Source: Micromonospora pattaloongensis (lineage in GTDB: Bacteria > Actinomycetota > Actinomycetes > Mycobacteriales > Micromonosporaceae). Taken from it: 64,000 nucleotides of DNA. The stretch's first letter is position 1. Every line of letters starts with the position of its first letter. The notes below the pieces were generated by a model that was not told the DNA's origin, ran no database searches, and saw only the letters and a list, made by a program, of their open reading frames with translations. This document shows, in pieces, positions 35,694-44,979 of this stretch. Location of the stretch: assembly GCF_900107255.1 (NCBI RefSeq), contig NZ_FNPH01000001.1, positions 682,001-746,000 of the forward strand, given 5' to 3'. A program made the translations under genes and the position numbers.

Positions 35694-37118
35694 GTGACCT
35701 CCCGATCCGCCCCCCGCGCCGCCGCCCGTTCCCGCGAGCCACGGCCCGCGTTCGAGTGCGATGCCTGCGGCCACCAGCCTCCGAAGTGGGTGGGGCGGTG
35801 TCCGGAGTGCGGCGAGTGGGGGTCGGTGGTCGAGTCCACCCTCACCGGCCCGGTCGTCTCCGGCCGCGTGGTCAGCTCGCGGATGCCCGCCGAGCCGGCC
35901 CGCCCGATCGCCACGATCAGCGCCGCGCCGGCGAAGGCCCGTCCGACCGGGGTCGCCGAGCTCGACCGGGTGCTCGGCGGCGGCCTCGTGCCGGGCGCGG
36001 TGGTTCTGCTCGCCGGCGAGCCGGGGGTCGGCAAGTCCACGCTCCTGCTGGACGTGGCCCAGCAGTGGGCCGCCGGCGGCTCTCCGTCGCTGGTCGTGAG
36101 CGGCGAGGAGTCGGTCAGCCAGGTACGGCTGCGCGCGGAGCGGATGGGCACGCTGCACGACCAGCTCTACCTCGCGGCGGAGAGTGACCTGGGGGCCGTC
36201 CTCGGCCACCTCGACGCGGTCAAGCCCGGGCTGCTCGTGCTGGATTCGGTGCAGACCATCTCGACCCCGGGCACCGAGGGCGTGCCGGGCGGGGTCACCC
36301 AGGTCCGCGCGGTCACGGCGGCGCTCGTCGCGATCGCCAAGGAGCGCAACATCGCGACCGTGCTGGTCGGCCACGTCACCAAGGACGGGCAGGTCGCCGG
36401 TCCCCGCGTGCTCGAACACCTCGTCGACGTGGTCCTGCACTTCGAGGGCGACAAGCACTCCTCGCTGCGGATGGTGCGCGGGGTGAAGAACCGCTTCGGC
36501 GCCGCCGACGAGGTCGGCTGCTTCGAGATGCACGAGGGGGGCATCACCAGCCTCGCGGATCCGTCCGGGCTCTTCCTGACCCGCTACGCCGAGCCGGTTC
36601 CCGGCACCTGCGTGACGGTCGCGATGGAGGGGCGCCGCGCGCTCGTCACCGAGGTGCAGGCGCTGATCGGCGCCACCGTCGCCGGCTCGCCGCGGCGGAC
36701 CGTGTCGGGTCTGGACAGCGCCCGGCTCGCGATGGTCCTCGCCGTGCTGCAGCGCCGCACCGAGCGGCTGACCCTGCACGACCGGGAGGTGTTCGCGGCC
36801 ACCGTCGGCGGCATCCGAGTCGTGGAGCCGGCCGCAGACCTCGCCGTCGCCCTCGCGGTCGCCTCCGGCGGCCTCAACCTGGCGATCGCCCCGCACCTGG
36901 TGGCGATCGGCGAGGTGGGGCTCACCGGCGAGGTCCGCCGGGTCGGCGCCGTGCCGCGCCGACTGGCCGAGGCGGCCCGGCTCGGCTTCCGGTTCGCGCT
37001 CGTGCCGCCCGGCTGCGGCCCCGAGTCCACCGGCGTGAAGGCCGACAACATGCAGGTGACAGAGGTCACTGACGTGCGCGCCGCGCTGCAATGGGCGGCG
37101 AAGTTCTCGGCGGAATGA
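35694..37118 (+). CDS. radA: DNA repair ATPase RadA (Sms)
   Basis: A 474-residue RecA-like ATPase that helps process recombination intermediates. The N-terminal zinc finger has C22, C25, C36 and C39 (ECDACG, RCPECG). The Walker A motif is GEPGVGKSTLLLDVA near residue 105, followed by the RadA-specific KNRFG motif (VKNRFGAADEVGCF) near 262, and a C-terminal Lon-like domain (GGIRVVEPAADLAVALAVASG, GEVGLTGEVRRV). The size matches the family. It is upstream of disA; in Bacillus RadA interacts with DisA, so linked genes fit a shared response to DNA damage. The GTG follows a TAACGT -10. Confidence 0.97.
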   Translation: MTSRSAPRAAARSREPRPAFECDACGHQPPKWVGRCPECGEWGSVVESTLTGPVVSGRVVSSRMPAEPARPIATISAAPAKARPTGVAELDRVLGGGLVPGAVVLLAGEPGVGKSTLLLDVAQQWAAGGSPSLVVSGEESVSQVRLRAERMGTLHDQLYLAAESDLGAVLGHLDAVKPGLLVLDSVQTISTPGTEGVPGGVTQVRAVTAALVAIAKERNIATVLVGHVTKDGQVAGPRVLEHLVDVVLHFEGDKHSSLRMVRGVKNRFGAADEVGCFEMHEGGITSLADPSGLFLTRYAEPVPGTCVTVAMEGRRALVTEVQALIGATVAGSPRRTVSGLDSARLAMVLAVLQRRTERLTLHDREVFAATVGGIRVVEPAADLAVALAVASGGLNLAIAPHLVAIGEVGLTGEVRRVGAVPRRLAEAARLGFRFALVPPGCGPESTGVKADNMQVTEVTDVRAALQWAAKFSAE

Positions 37119-37326
37119 TGTCGCCGGTCACCGCCGGGGGTGCGACAACGACGGCGGGCGCGCGGCTGCCCCGGACAAGGGGCGTCAAGTCACCGCAAGC
37201 CGGGCACCGATGCCGCGCCGCCGTGCGGGAGGACCATCGCCGGGCGGCGCGGGCCGGCGGGCGCCCCACGGCGCTGCGCAGTAACCACGACAGCACCGAG
37301 CGCATGGCGGTCCGTAGACTGTGCCC
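37119..37326 (+). other. radA-disA intergenic region with disA promoter
   Basis: TAGACT at 37315-37320 ends six bases before GTG 37327, the leaderless disA start used here. No gene is seen; the open frames crossing the gap are chance GC frames. Confidence 0.5.
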
Positions 37327-38514
37327 GTGCCGATCGACCGCGATGCGAACAGAGCCGCCAGCGCCAGCCCACCCGGCCGCGCCGGCGTCGTCGGCTCGCC
37401 TGGGCGCGCCATGAGCGCCAGCGGGAACACCCTGGCCGGTTCAGGGCCCACCGGCGACCCGCTCCGGGCCAACCTCGCGCTGATGGCACCGGGCACCGCG
37501 CTCCGTGACGGCCTGGAGCGGATCCTGCGCGGGCGGACCGGCGCGCTGATCGTGCTCGGGTACGACAAGGTCGTCGAGTCGCTCTGCACGGGCGGGTTCC
37601 CGCTCGACGTCGAGTTCTCGTCCACGCGGGTCCGTGAGCTGTGCAAGATGGACGGCGCCGTCGTGCTCTCCAGCGACGGCACCCGCATCGTCCGGGCCGC
37701 CGTGCACCTGATGCCCGATCCGTCGATTCCGACCGAGGAGTCCGGCACCCGCCACCGCACCGCCGAACGTGTCGCCCGGCAGACCGGCTACCCGGTCATC
37801 TCGGTCAGCCAGTCGATGCGCATCATCAGCCTCTACGTCAACGGCCAGCGGCACGTCCTCGACGACTCCGCCGCGATCCTGTCCCGCGCCAATCAGGCGC
37901 TGGCCACGCTGGAGCGTTACAAGCTGCGGTTGGACGAGGTCTCGGGGACGCTGTCCGCGCTGGAGATCGAGGACCTCGTCACGGTCCGGGACGCGGTCGC
38001 CGTCGTACAGCGCCTCGAGATGGTCCGCCGGATCGCTGACGAGATCTCCGGGTACGTCGTCGAGCTCGGCACCGACGGCCGGCTCCTCGCGCTGCAACTC
38101 GACGAGCTGATGGCCGGCGTCGACGCGGACCGGACGCTGGTGATCCGCGACTACCTGCCGGTGGGCCGGAAGGCGCGCACCCTGGACGAGGCGCTGGTGG
38201 AGCTCGACCTGCTAACCGCGACCGAGATGATCGATCTGGTCGCGGTCGCCAAGGCGATCGGCTACCCGGGCGCGTCCGACGCGCTCGACGCGGCGGTCAG
38301 CCCGCGCGGCTTCCGGCTGCTGGCCAAGGTGCCGCGGCTGCCCGGCATGGTCGTCGACCGTCTCGTCGATCACTTCGGAAGCCTGCAGCGGCTGCTCGGC
38401 GCGACCGTCGAAGACCTGCAGGCCGTCGACGGGGTGGGCGACGCGCGCGCCCGCGGCGTACGGGAGGGACTGTCCCGGCTCGCCGAGGCATCCATCTTGG
38501 AGCGTTACGTCTGA
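37327..38514 (+). CDS. disA: Diadenylate cyclase DisA (DNA integrity scanning protein)
   Basis: A 395-residue enzyme making c-di-AMP. The DAC domain has GALIVLGYD, the catalytic MDGAVVL (Asp-Gly-Ala) and [11 protein letters not shown] (Arg-His-Arg) motifs. A helical spine follows ([20 protein letters not shown]), then a C-terminal RuvA-like helix-hairpin-helix domain ([36 protein letters not shown]). It scans DNA and reports damage through c-di-AMP levels. Compared with mycobacterial DisA (about 358) it carries an N-terminal extension; GTG 37327 is chosen because of the TAGACT promoter six bases before, while ATG 37411 is the conservative alternative. It follows radA and is convergent with 38522-39232. 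Confidence 0.95.
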   Translation: MPIDRDANRAASASPPGRAGVVGSPGRAMSASGNTLAGSGPTGDPLRANLALMAPGTALRDGLERILRGRTGALIVLGYDKVVESLCTGGFPLDVEFSSTRVRELCKMDGAVVLSSDGTRIVRAAVHLMPDPSIPTEESGTRHRTAERVARQTGYPVISVSQSMRIISLYVNGQRHVLDDSAAILSRANQALATLERYKLRLDEVSGTLSALEIEDLVTVRDAVAVVQRLEMVRRIADEISGYVVELGTDGRLLALQLDELMAGVDADRTLVIRDYLPVGRKARTLDEALVELDLLTATEMIDLVAVAKAIGYPGASDALDAAVSPRGFRLLAKVPRLPGMVVDRLVDHFGSLQRLLGATVEDLQAVDGVGDARARGVREGLSRLAEASILERYV

Positions 38515-38521
38515 CGGCGCG

Positions 38522-39232
38522 TCAGGCGACGACCTGCAGCCGCACCGGGTCGCTCACCTTGCTGCCCACCCGGCCGAAGACCTGGTAGTCGCCGGCCGGC
38601 GCGGGGTTTCCGGTCGCCATCCCGTTCGCGCAGGCGGTGGAGAGGCGGCCGTTCCAGGAGACCTGGTACTCGCGCTCGAAGGCGGGCGAGAACGCCTCCA
38701 CCCGCGACCCCTTCGCGATGCCGCAGCGGTCCGAGGACCACACGGTCCGGGCGCCCTGCTTGATGTAGATCTCCTGAAGGTCCGCCCCGACGTCGCGGCT
38801 GCAGGTCCGCGCAGAGACGTTCTTGACCTTCAGGCGCAACTCGATCGTCCCGCCCTGCCGCACGGCGCTCTGCGCCGGCACCGGCGTCACCGAGATCTCC
38901 GCGTCCGTGCACGCGTCGCCGTCCACCGCCCCGACGGCCGGCTGCTCCTGCGTCGGCGCCGTGTCGGTCGGCGGATCGGCGCTGCCCGGCGCATCCACCA
39001 CGTCGTCGTCCTCCGTGGGCGGCGCGCCGGTCTCCGGCGTGAGCACGCCGGGGCTGGCCGGCGCGGAGGCATCCGGGCTCGGCGAGCCGTTCGCGCCGGT
39101 CTTCCGGTCGTCGCCACCGGATCCACTGCACGAGTAGACGATGATCATTAGGAAAACCAGCAGCGCGCCGAGCACCGCGGCTCGCCGCCGCCAGTAGACG
39201 GCGGTCGGCAGTGGCCCAACCGTCAGTCGCAT
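38522..39232 (-). CDS. Membrane-anchored hypothetical protein, extracytoplasmic beta domain
   Basis: A 236-residue protein of unknown function. One membrane helix is at about residues 18-34 (AAVLGALLVFLMIIVYSCSG); a Pro/Asp/Thr-rich linker (about 40-105) leads to a C-terminal domain with beta-sandwich character (AEISVTPVPAQSAVRQGGTIELRLKVKNVSARTCSRDV, VSWNGRLSTACANG, GDYQVFGRVGSK). Paired cysteines (CTD, TCSRD, RCGIA, TACANG) suggest disulfides. It is similar in layout to actinobacterial secreted domains of DUF4232 type, but I do not commit to that. It is convergent with disA, seven bases apart. Confidence 0.75.
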   Translation of the reverse strand: MRLTVGPLPTAVYWRRRAAVLGALLVFLMIIVYSCSGSGGDDRKTGANGSPSPDASAPASPGVLTPETGAPPTEDDDVVDAPGSADPPTDTAPTQEQPAVGAVDGDACTDAEISVTPVPAQSAVRQGGTIELRLKVKNVSARTCSRDVGADLQEIYIKQGARTVWSSDRCGIAKGSRVEAFSPAFEREYQVSWNGRLSTACANGMATGNPAPAGDYQVFGRVGSKVSDPVRLQVVA

Positions 39233-39327
39233 GATGCCTCACCGTATCGGGGCGGATCGCGTTGATCCCGACGACGCGCCGGGGCGACGCGCACCGACGC
39301 GTCACCGCTTTCAGAGATCGTTGTGCA

Positions 39328-39888
39328 TCACAGGTATACCTTGCGTTGGTACACCGCATGCGCCCCGGCCACCCGGTCGAGGAAGAGCAGGCCGGCACAG
39401 TGGTCGATCTCGTGTTGCAGGGCGCGCGCCTCGAACCCGTCGGTCGTCAGGCGCACCGGCTCCCCCGTGCCGGGCAGCACCCCCTCCACCACGACCCGGC
39501 CGGCGCGCTTGACGTCGCCGGTCAGGTCCGGCACGGACATGCATCCCTCGCGCCCGGCCTTCCACCGCGTCGCCTCGACCAGCGAGGCGTTGCAGAGCAC
39601 GAAGGTGCCGTGCACCGTCAGCGCCTTGGGATGCCCGGTGACATCGACGGCGAACACGCGGGCGCCGACCCCGATCTGCGGCGCGGCCAGCCCCACACAG
39701 CCCGGCGAGACCCGCATGGTGGCCACCAGGTCCGCGGCGAGCTGCACGGTCTCCGGGGCGGTCGGGTCCACCTCCTCGCCCGCCCGGCTCAGCACCGCGT
39801 CCGGCGCGGTCACCACCGGCTGCACCTGACCGGCCACCCCGAGCGCGTCGACCGTCCAGTCGCCGAGGCCCGTGCCCTCGCCGCTCAC
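39328..39888 (-). CDS. def: Peptide deformylase
   Basis: A 186-residue metalloenzyme removing the N-formyl group from nascent proteins. The three motifs are present: CVGLAAPQIG (motif 1), EGCMSVPDL (motif 2, metal Cys) and HEIDHCAGLLFLDR (motif 3, HExxH). The GTG start overlaps the ACT protein's stop (GTGA), so it is the second gene of a pair. Relative to well-studied deformylases the enzyme has an N-terminal extension of about 20 residues, as in other actinobacterial type I members. Confidence 0.94.
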   Translation of the reverse strand: MSGEGTGLGDWTVDALGVAGQVQPVVTAPDAVLSRAGEEVDPTAPETVQLAADLVATMRVSPGCVGLAAPQIGVGARVFAVDVTGHPKALTVHGTFVLCNASLVEATRWKAGREGCMSVPDLTGDVKRAGRVVVEGVLPGTGEPVRLTTDGFEARALQHEIDHCAGLLFLDRVAGAHAVYQRKVYL

Positions 39889-40397
39889 AGCACGTCCGAC
39901 TCGGAGCGGCGCAGCGTCACCTCGACATCGAGGCCGCGCCCCACCTCCGCGAGCCGCGCCGTGACCCGCTCCACGACCTCCGGGGCCAGCTCCACCTCGG
40001 CGACGAGCACGTAGAGCGATCCGCTGAGCCGGGTGGTGAGGTCCGTGATGTTGCCGCCCGCCTCGGCCAGCACGCGGGTCACCGCCGCGACGATGCCGAG
40101 CCGGTCGGCGCCGTGCACGCTCATGACGTACGGCTCGCCGCCGGAGAGGGCGGCCCCGTCGCCGCGGACGATCCGCACCGTCGCCAGCAGTTGCCCGTCG
40201 GCGGTGAGCGGCTCGAGCGCGGCCTCGACCTGCGGCGCGGCCGGCCCCGAGCAGACCAACGTCATCGCGAAGTGTCCGCGCAGCCGGGTCATGGTGGAAT
40301 CGGTGAGGTTGGCGCCGAGTCCGGCGAGCACCTCGGCGACGTCCGCCACGATGCCGGGCCGGTCCCGTCCGATCACGGTGATCGCAAGCTCGTTCAT
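39885..40397 (-). CDS. Tandem ACT-domain protein (GcvR-like)
   Basis: A 170-residue protein made of two ACT domains, one opening AITVIGRDRPGIVADVAEVLAGLGANLTDS and another SVHGADRLGIVAAVTRVLAEAGGNITDL. The layout matches GcvR-type regulatory proteins that bind amino acids, often glycine or serine. It has no DNA-binding domain, so it would act by protein contacts or as an orphan sensor. It precedes and overlaps def. Divergent mutY lies 146 bp away. Confidence 0.88.
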   Translation of the reverse strand: MNELAITVIGRDRPGIVADVAEVLAGLGANLTDSTMTRLRGHFAMTLVCSGPAAPQVEAALEPLTADGQLLATVRIVRGDGAALSGGEPYVMSVHGADRLGIVAAVTRVLAEAGGNITDLTTRLSGSLYVLVAEVELAPEVVERVTARLAEVGRGLDVEVTLRRSESDVL

Positions 40398-40543
40398 CCG
40401 GGCAGTCTGCCCGATCGCCGGACGCGCGCGCGGCCGGCCGGCCCGGCGCGTCCACGGTACGGGACGTGATCGTCGTCATCCCCCCGTTCCGGCGGTGGGC
40501 GGGCGGCAGCGATCGGGACGGGCGTGACAGGATCGACCCCGCC

Positions 40544-41428
40544 ATGCCCGAAACCACGCTCGCCGCCGCGGCCATCCGGTGGTACGACGAGAACGCCCGT
40601 GACCTGCCGTGGCGGGAGCCCGACGTGGGGGCCTGGGCGATCCTGGTCAGCGAGATCATGCTGCAGCAGACCCCGGTCGTACGGGTGCTGCCGGCGTGGC
40701 GTGCCTGGCTCAGCCGCTGGCCCACCCCCGCGGCCCTGGCGGCGGACACCCCGGCCGAGGCGATCCGGATGTGGGGTCGGTTGGGCTATCCGCGACGCGC
40801 GCTGCGGCTGCGCGAGTGCGCGGTGGCGATCGTCGAACGGCACAGCGGCGTGGTGCCGACCGACCTGGACGCTCTGCTGGCGCTCCCCGGCGTCGGCACC
40901 TACACGGCGCGGGCGGTCGCGACGTTCGCGTACGGGCAGCGGCATCCGGTGGTGGACACGAACGTGCGCCGGTTCGTGGCGCGGGCGGTGGCCGGGGAAC
41001 CGGACGCCGGCCCGGCGACCCGGCCGGCCGATCTGGTGGCGACCGAGGCACTGCTCCCCGCCGAGCCGGTCCGGGCCGCGCGGGCGAGCGCCGCCTTCAT
41101 GGAGCTGGGCGCGTTGATCTGCACGGCCCGCACGCCGCGCTGCGCGGACTGCCCGGTGACGGAGGTCTGCGCGTGGCGGGCGTCCGGGCGGCCGGCGCCG
41201 ACCGGCCCGACCCGCCGTCCGCAGCAGTACGCCGGCACCGACCGCCAGGTTCGCGGGCTGCTGCTGGCGGTGCTGCGGGAGGCGACCGGCCCGGTGCCGC
41301 ATGAGCGGTTGGACCTGGTCTGGGCGGACGCCGCGCAGCGCTCGCGCGCGCTGGCGGGCCTGGTCGCCGACGGCCTGGTGGAGCTGGTCGGCGACGCCTG
41401 CGTCCTCGCCGGCGACCGCCCCGGATGA
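40544..41428 (+). CDS. mutY: A/G-specific adenine DNA glycosylase MutY
   Basis: A 294-residue base-excision enzyme that removes adenine opposite 8-oxoguanine. The catalytic Glu lies in SEIMLQQTPV; the helix-hairpin-helix is LPGVGTYTARAVATFA, and the catalytic Asp is VVDTNVRRF. The [4Fe-4S] cysteines are in order C-x6-C-x2-C-x5-C (ICTARTPRCADCPVTEVC). The C-terminal NUDIX-like domain that checks 8-oxoG in longer MutY proteins is absent, replaced by a short winged-helix-like tail, as in other Actinobacteria. The ATG 40544 is chosen because a 26-codon upstream extension lacks similarity. Confidence 0.95.
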   Translation: MPETTLAAAAIRWYDENARDLPWREPDVGAWAILVSEIMLQQTPVVRVLPAWRAWLSRWPTPAALAADTPAEAIRMWGRLGYPRRALRLRECAVAIVERHSGVVPTDLDALLALPGVGTYTARAVATFAYGQRHPVVDTNVRRFVARAVAGEPDAGPATRPADLVATEALLPAEPVRAARASAAFMELGALICTARTPRCADCPVTEVCAWRASGRPAPTGPTRRPQQYAGTDRQVRGLLLAVLREATGPVPHERLDLVWADAAQRSRALAGLVADGLVELVGDACVLAGDRPG

Positions 41429-41510
41429 CCGCCACGGGCTTGCAGCCGTGGCGCGGATTCGCGCCTGGAGGTGGTGCGGATCGTCGCGGTCGATGGGTGG
41501 AGATACGGAA

Positions 41511-41549
41511 CGGCCCCGGTCGAGCGGGGGAACCGCTCGACCGGGGCCG
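41511..41549 (-). terminator. Terminator hairpin of the clpC operon
   Basis: A perfect 17-bp stem (41511-41527 with 41533-41549) and five-base loop lie 20 bp after the clpC stop on the minus strand. It also faces mutY, so it may work both ways. Confidence 0.85.
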
Positions 41550-41569
41550 GTCGCTGAGCTGACTACCGA

Positions 41570-44101
41570 TTACTCGTCGGCGCCGGCGGCGGCGGTGCCG
41601 CCGAGATCGGCCGGCACGGCGTCCGGCACGACCACCGGCTTGTCCGCGCCGCGGAACACCAGGCGCGACTTGTCGGTGTCCTCCGGGTCACCCTCGCAGT
41701 CGATGACCACGATCTGACCCGGCTTGAGCTCGTTGAACAGGATCCGCTCCGACAGGTTGTCCTCGATGTCGCGCTGGATGGTCCGGCGCAGCGGCCGGGC
41801 GCCCAGCACGGGGTCGAAGCCCTTCTTCGCCAGGTACTTCTTGGCGTTGTCGGTCAGCTCCATGGACATGTCCTTGTTGCGGAGCTGGCTCTCGATCCGC
41901 GCGATCATGATGTCCACGATCGAGAGGATCTCGGTCTGCTGGAGCTGGTGGAAGACGATCGTGTCGTCGATCCGGTTCAGGAACTCCGGGCGGAAGTGCT
42001 GCTTCAGCTCGTCGTTGACCTTCTGCTTCATCCGGTCGTAGTTGGACTCGGAGTCCTCCGACGCCTGGAAGCCGAGCGACACCGCCTTGGCGACGTCGCG
42101 GGTGCCCAGGTTGGTGGTCAGGATGATCACCGTGTTCTTGAAGTCCACGATGCGGCCCTGACCGTCGGTGAGCCGACCGTCCTCGAGGATCTGCAGCAGC
42201 GTGTTGAACACGTCGGGGTGGGCCTTCTCGATCTCGTCGAACAGGACCACCGAGAACGGCCGACGGCGCACCTTCTCGGTGAGCTGGCCACCCTCGTCGT
42301 AGCCGACGTAGCCGGGGGGCGCCCCGACCAGCCGCGACACGGTGTAGCGGTCGTGGAACTCGCTCATGTCGAGCTGGATCAGCGCGTCCTCGCTGCCGAA
42401 GAGGAACTCCGCCAGCGCCTTGGACAGCTCGGTCTTACCGACACCGGACGGACCGGCGAAGATGAACGAGCCCGACGGACGCTTCGGGTCCTTGAGGCCG
42501 GCCCGGGTACGACGGATGGCCTTGGAGACCGCCTTGACGGCGTCCTCCTGGCCGATGACCCGCTTGTGCAGCTCATCTTCCATGCGCAGCAGCCGGGAGG
42601 TCTCCTCCTCGGTGAGCTTGTAGACCGGGATGCCGGTCCAGTTGCCCAGCACCTCGGCGATCTGCTCGTCGTCGACCTCGCTGACGACGTCGAGGTCGCC
42701 GGCCTTCCACTCCTTCTCCCGCTGGGCCTTCTGCCCGAGGAGCTGCTTCTCCTTGTCGCGCAGCTGCGCGGCCCGCTCGAAGTCCTGCGCGTCGATCGCG
42801 GACTCCTTGTCGCGACGCACCTGGGCGATGCGCTCGTCGAAGTCACGCAGGTCTGGCGGCGCGGTCATCCGGCGGATGCGCATCCGTGCGCCGGCCTCGT
42901 CGATCAGGTCGATCGCCTTGTCCGGCAGGAACCGGTCGGAGATGTAACGGTCGGCCAGCGTCGCGGCCGCCACCAGCGCGGCGTCGGTGATGCTGACGCG
43001 GTGGTGCGCCTCGTAACGGTCACGCAGACCCTTGAGGATCTCGATCGTGTGGGCCAGCGACGGCTCACCCACCTGGATCGGCTGGAACCGGCGCTCCAGC
43101 GCCGCGTCCTTCTCCAGGTGCTTGCGGTACTCGTCGAGCGTCGTCGCGCCGATGGTCTGCAGCTCACCACGGGCCAGCATCGGCTTCAGGATGCTCGCCG
43201 CGTCGATCGCGCCCTCGGCGGCGCCGGCGCCGACCAGGGTGTGGATCTCGTCAATGAACAGGATGATGTCGCCGCGGGTGCGGATCTCCTTCAGCACCTT
43301 CTTCAGGCGCTCCTCGAAGTCACCGCGGTAGCGGGAACCGGCCACCAGGGCACCGAGGTCAAGCGTGTAGAGCTGCTTGTCCTTCAGCGTCTCCGGGACC
43401 TCACCCTTGATGATCTTCTGCGACAGCCCCTCGACGACCGCGGTCTTACCGACACCGGGCTCGCCGATCAGGACCGGGTTGTTCTTGGTACGGCGGGAGA
43501 GCACCTGCATCACCCGCTCGATCTCCTTCTCGCGCCCGATGACCGGGTCGAGCTTGCCCTCACGGGCCGCCTGGGTGAGATTGCGGCCGAACTGGTCCAG
43601 CACCAGGCTGGTCGACGGCGCGGCCTCGCCCGGCGCGGCACCGGCCGCGGCCGGCTCCTTGCCCTGGTAGCCGGAGAGCAGCTGGATGACCTGCTGGCGG
43701 ACCCGGTTGAGGTCGGCACCGAGCTTGACCAGCACCTGGGCGGCGACGCCCTCGCCCTCACGGATCAGCCCGAGCAGGATGTGCTCCGTGCCGATGTAGT
43801 TGTGGCCGAGCTGCAGCGCCTCACGCAGGGAGAGCTCCAGCACCTTCTTGGCCCGCGGCGTGAACGGGATGTGCCCGCTCGGCGCCTGCTGACCCTGGCC
43901 GATGATCTCTTCCACCTGCTGGCGGACGCCCTCCAGGGAGATACCGAGACTCTCCAGGGCCTTGGCCGCCACGCCCTCACCCTCGTGGATGAGGCCGAGC
44001 AGGATGTGCTCCGTGCCGATGTAGTTGTGGTTGAGCATCCGGGCCTCTTCCTGGGCCAGGACGACAACCCGTCGCGCTCGGTCGGTGAACCGCTCGAACA
44101 T
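41570..44101 (-). CDS. clpC: ATP-dependent Clp protease ATP-binding subunit ClpC
   Basis: An 843-residue Hsp100 unfoldase that partners with ClpP. The N-domain has two Clp repeats, each with [16 protein letters not shown]-1 carries Walker [14 protein letters not shown] and the sensor regions; a UVR/M-domain ([18 protein letters not shown]) follows; AAA-2 has Walker [15 protein letters not shown] and Walker [16 protein letters not shown]. The ClpP-binding loop is the (L/I)GF-type motif in [12 protein letters not shown] near-consensus ClgR operator lies about 195 bp upstream, and ClgR controls clpC in related genera. A strong terminator follows the stop. Confidence 0.98.
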   Translation of the reverse strand: MFERFTDRARRVVVLAQEEARMLNHNYIGTEHILLGLIHEGEGVAAKALESLGISLEGVRQQVEEIIGQGQQAPSGHIPFTPRAKKVLELSLREALQLGHNYIGTEHILLGLIREGEGVAAQVLVKLGADLNRVRQQVIQLLSGYQGKEPAAAGAAPGEAAPSTSLVLDQFGRNLTQAAREGKLDPVIGREKEIERVMQVLSRRTKNNPVLIGEPGVGKTAVVEGLSQKIIKGEVPETLKDKQLYTLDLGALVAGSRYRGDFEERLKKVLKEIRTRGDIILFIDEIHTLVGAGAAEGAIDAASILKPMLARGELQTIGATTLDEYRKHLEKDAALERRFQPIQVGEPSLAHTIEILKGLRDRYEAHHRVSITDAALVAAATLADRYISDRFLPDKAIDLIDEAGARMRIRRMTAPPDLRDFDERIAQVRRDKESAIDAQDFERAAQLRDKEKQLLGQKAQREKEWKAGDLDVVSEVDDEQIAEVLGNWTGIPVYKLTEEETSRLLRMEDELHKRVIGQEDAVKAVSKAIRRTRAGLKDPKRPSGSFIFAGPSGVGKTELSKALAEFLFGSEDALIQLDMSEFHDRYTVSRLVGAPPGYVGYDEGGQLTEKVRRRPFSVVLFDEIEKAHPDVFNTLLQILEDGRLTDGQGRIVDFKNTVIILTTNLGTRDVAKAVSLGFQASEDSESNYDRMKQKVNDELKQHFRPEFLNRIDDTIVFHQLQQTEILSIVDIMIARIESQLRNKDMSMELTDNAKKYLAKKGFDPVLGARPLRRTIQRDIEDNLSERILFNELKPGQIVVIDCEGDPEDTDKSRLVFRGADKPVVVPDAVPADLGGTAAAGADE

Positions 44102-44295
44102 GCCCTCGTGCTCCTCACGTGCCGTGCGCCATTGATCTGGCGGGGCCAGCGCCCGGACGTCCAGGTGGACGCCCGTGGCATCACTCTATCGCCGCGGACC
44201 GACTCTGCTCCTGCCGTGCGTTGCCGGGCTGGACCCTGTCCGCGACGTTTTATCCAACTGTGCAGGCTCCACGGCTGTTCCCAGAGCCCGGCGGT

Positions 44296-44313
44296 CTACG
44301 CGCTGAGCGAAAT
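44296..44313 (-). promoter_or_regulatory. Candidate ClgR operator upstream of clpC
   Basis: On the minus strand ATTTCGCTCAGCGCGTAG matches the ClgR consensus WNNWCGCYNANRGCGWWS (recalled from Corynebacterium work) at all but one defined base. The position fits activation of clpC. Confidence 0.4.
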
Positions 44314-44338
44314 CCCGCCGCGCGCGTCGCACCGGAGA

Positions 44339-44404
44339 TCGTCCACAGCCCGGAGCGGACGTTGTCCACAACCTGTGGACAACGTCTCCACGGGGTGTGG
44401 ACAA
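44339..44404. promoter_or_regulatory. Cluster of four DnaA-box-like sequences
   Basis: TTGTCCACA occurs at 44362-44370 (plus), 44374-44382 and 44396-44404 (both minus), with a one-mismatch copy TCGTCCACA at 44339-44347. All four fit the high-GC actinobacterial DnaA box and lie within 66 bp of the 442-bp clpC-lsr2 gap. Confidence 0.7.
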
Positions 44405-44458
44405 CGCCGCAGAGGGCGGCAGACAACACCAGACCGGGGCATAAACGCCAAACGGCAC

Positions 44459-44515
44459 CGGGTGCGGGGCGAGAACCCCGTACCCGATGCCGCATGGACG
44501 GCCCGCCGCGGCGGG
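44459..44515 (-). terminator. Terminator-like hairpins downstream of lsr2
   Basis: A CCCGCCGCGGCGGG palindrome (44502-44515) and an 11-bp stem-loop (44459-44469 with 44476-44486, one G.T pair) follow the lsr2 stop on the minus strand. Confidence 0.55.
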
Positions 44516-44543
44516 ACCAGCACTGACCGCGAAAACGACAGTC

Positions 44544-44894
44544 TCAGCGCCCGGCCTTGGCGTGGTATTCGTCGACGATCTCCTGCGGGATGCGACCGCG
44601 GTCGGAGATGTCCTTGCCTTCCTTCTTCGCCCAGGCGCGGATCGCCTTGTTCTGCTCGCGGTCGGCGGCCGCACCACCGCGACCACGGGCGGCACGCCCA
44701 CCGACCACGACGCCACCGCGGCCCATCTTCGATCCGGCCGCCACGTACGGAGCGAATACGTTCCGCAATTTCTCGGCGTTCTTGGTGGAGAGGTCGATCT
44801 CGTACTGAACGCCGTCGAGCGAGAACTTGACGGTCTCGTCCGCGTCGCCGCCGTCCAGGTCGTCGACCAGCTTGTGAATGATCTGCTTGGCCAC
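44544..44894 (-). CDS. lsr2: Nucleoid-associated protein Lsr2
   Basis: A 116-residue H-NS-like xenogeneic silencer. The N-terminal dimerisation domain (AKQIIHKLVDDLDG, VKFSLDGVQYEIDLSTKNAEKLRNVFAPYV) is followed by a flexible linker rich in Gly/Arg and a C-terminal DNA-binding domain with the AT-hook-like R99-G100-R101 (DRGRIPQEIVDEYHAK). The GTG at 44894 gives the usual VAKQII start; upstream frame residues do not match the family. It binds AT-rich minor grooves and could silence AT-richer cassettes. It lies between clpC and lysS on the same strand. Confidence 0.96.
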   Translation of the reverse strand: MAKQIIHKLVDDLDGGDADETVKFSLDGVQYEIDLSTKNAEKLRNVFAPYVAAGSKMGRGGVVVGGRAARGRGGAAADREQNKAIRAWAKKEGKDISDRGRIPQEIVDEYHAKAGR

Positions 44895-44979
44895 GGGCCG
44901 CAATCCTTTCGAGCAGGTGTTCCGCAAACAAGAGAACAATAGCTTGAAAGATGCGCGGTACGTCAATAGGACACGGCAA

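Larger units (their letters stand above)
44102..44543. other. clpC-lsr2 intergenic region
   Basis: The 442-bp gap has no credible gene. From clpC outward it holds a possible -10 TAGAGT (minus strand, about 44183-44188), the candidate ClgR operator, the DnaA-box cluster, and lsr2 terminator hairpins next to lsr2. All plus- and minus-strand frames crossing it are composition artefacts. Confidence 0.6.

Noticed and set aside
41429-41510. Possible small RNA between mutY and the clpC terminator
   Set aside because: An 80-bp stretch with a minor CCACGGCTTGCAGCCGTGG-like hairpin only; nothing else supports an RNA gene.
44339-44404. DnaA-box cluster as the chromosomal replication origin
   Set aside because: No dnaA, dnaN or gyr genes and no AT-rich unwinding element nearby; four boxes in a GC-rich gap is few for an actinobacterial oriC.
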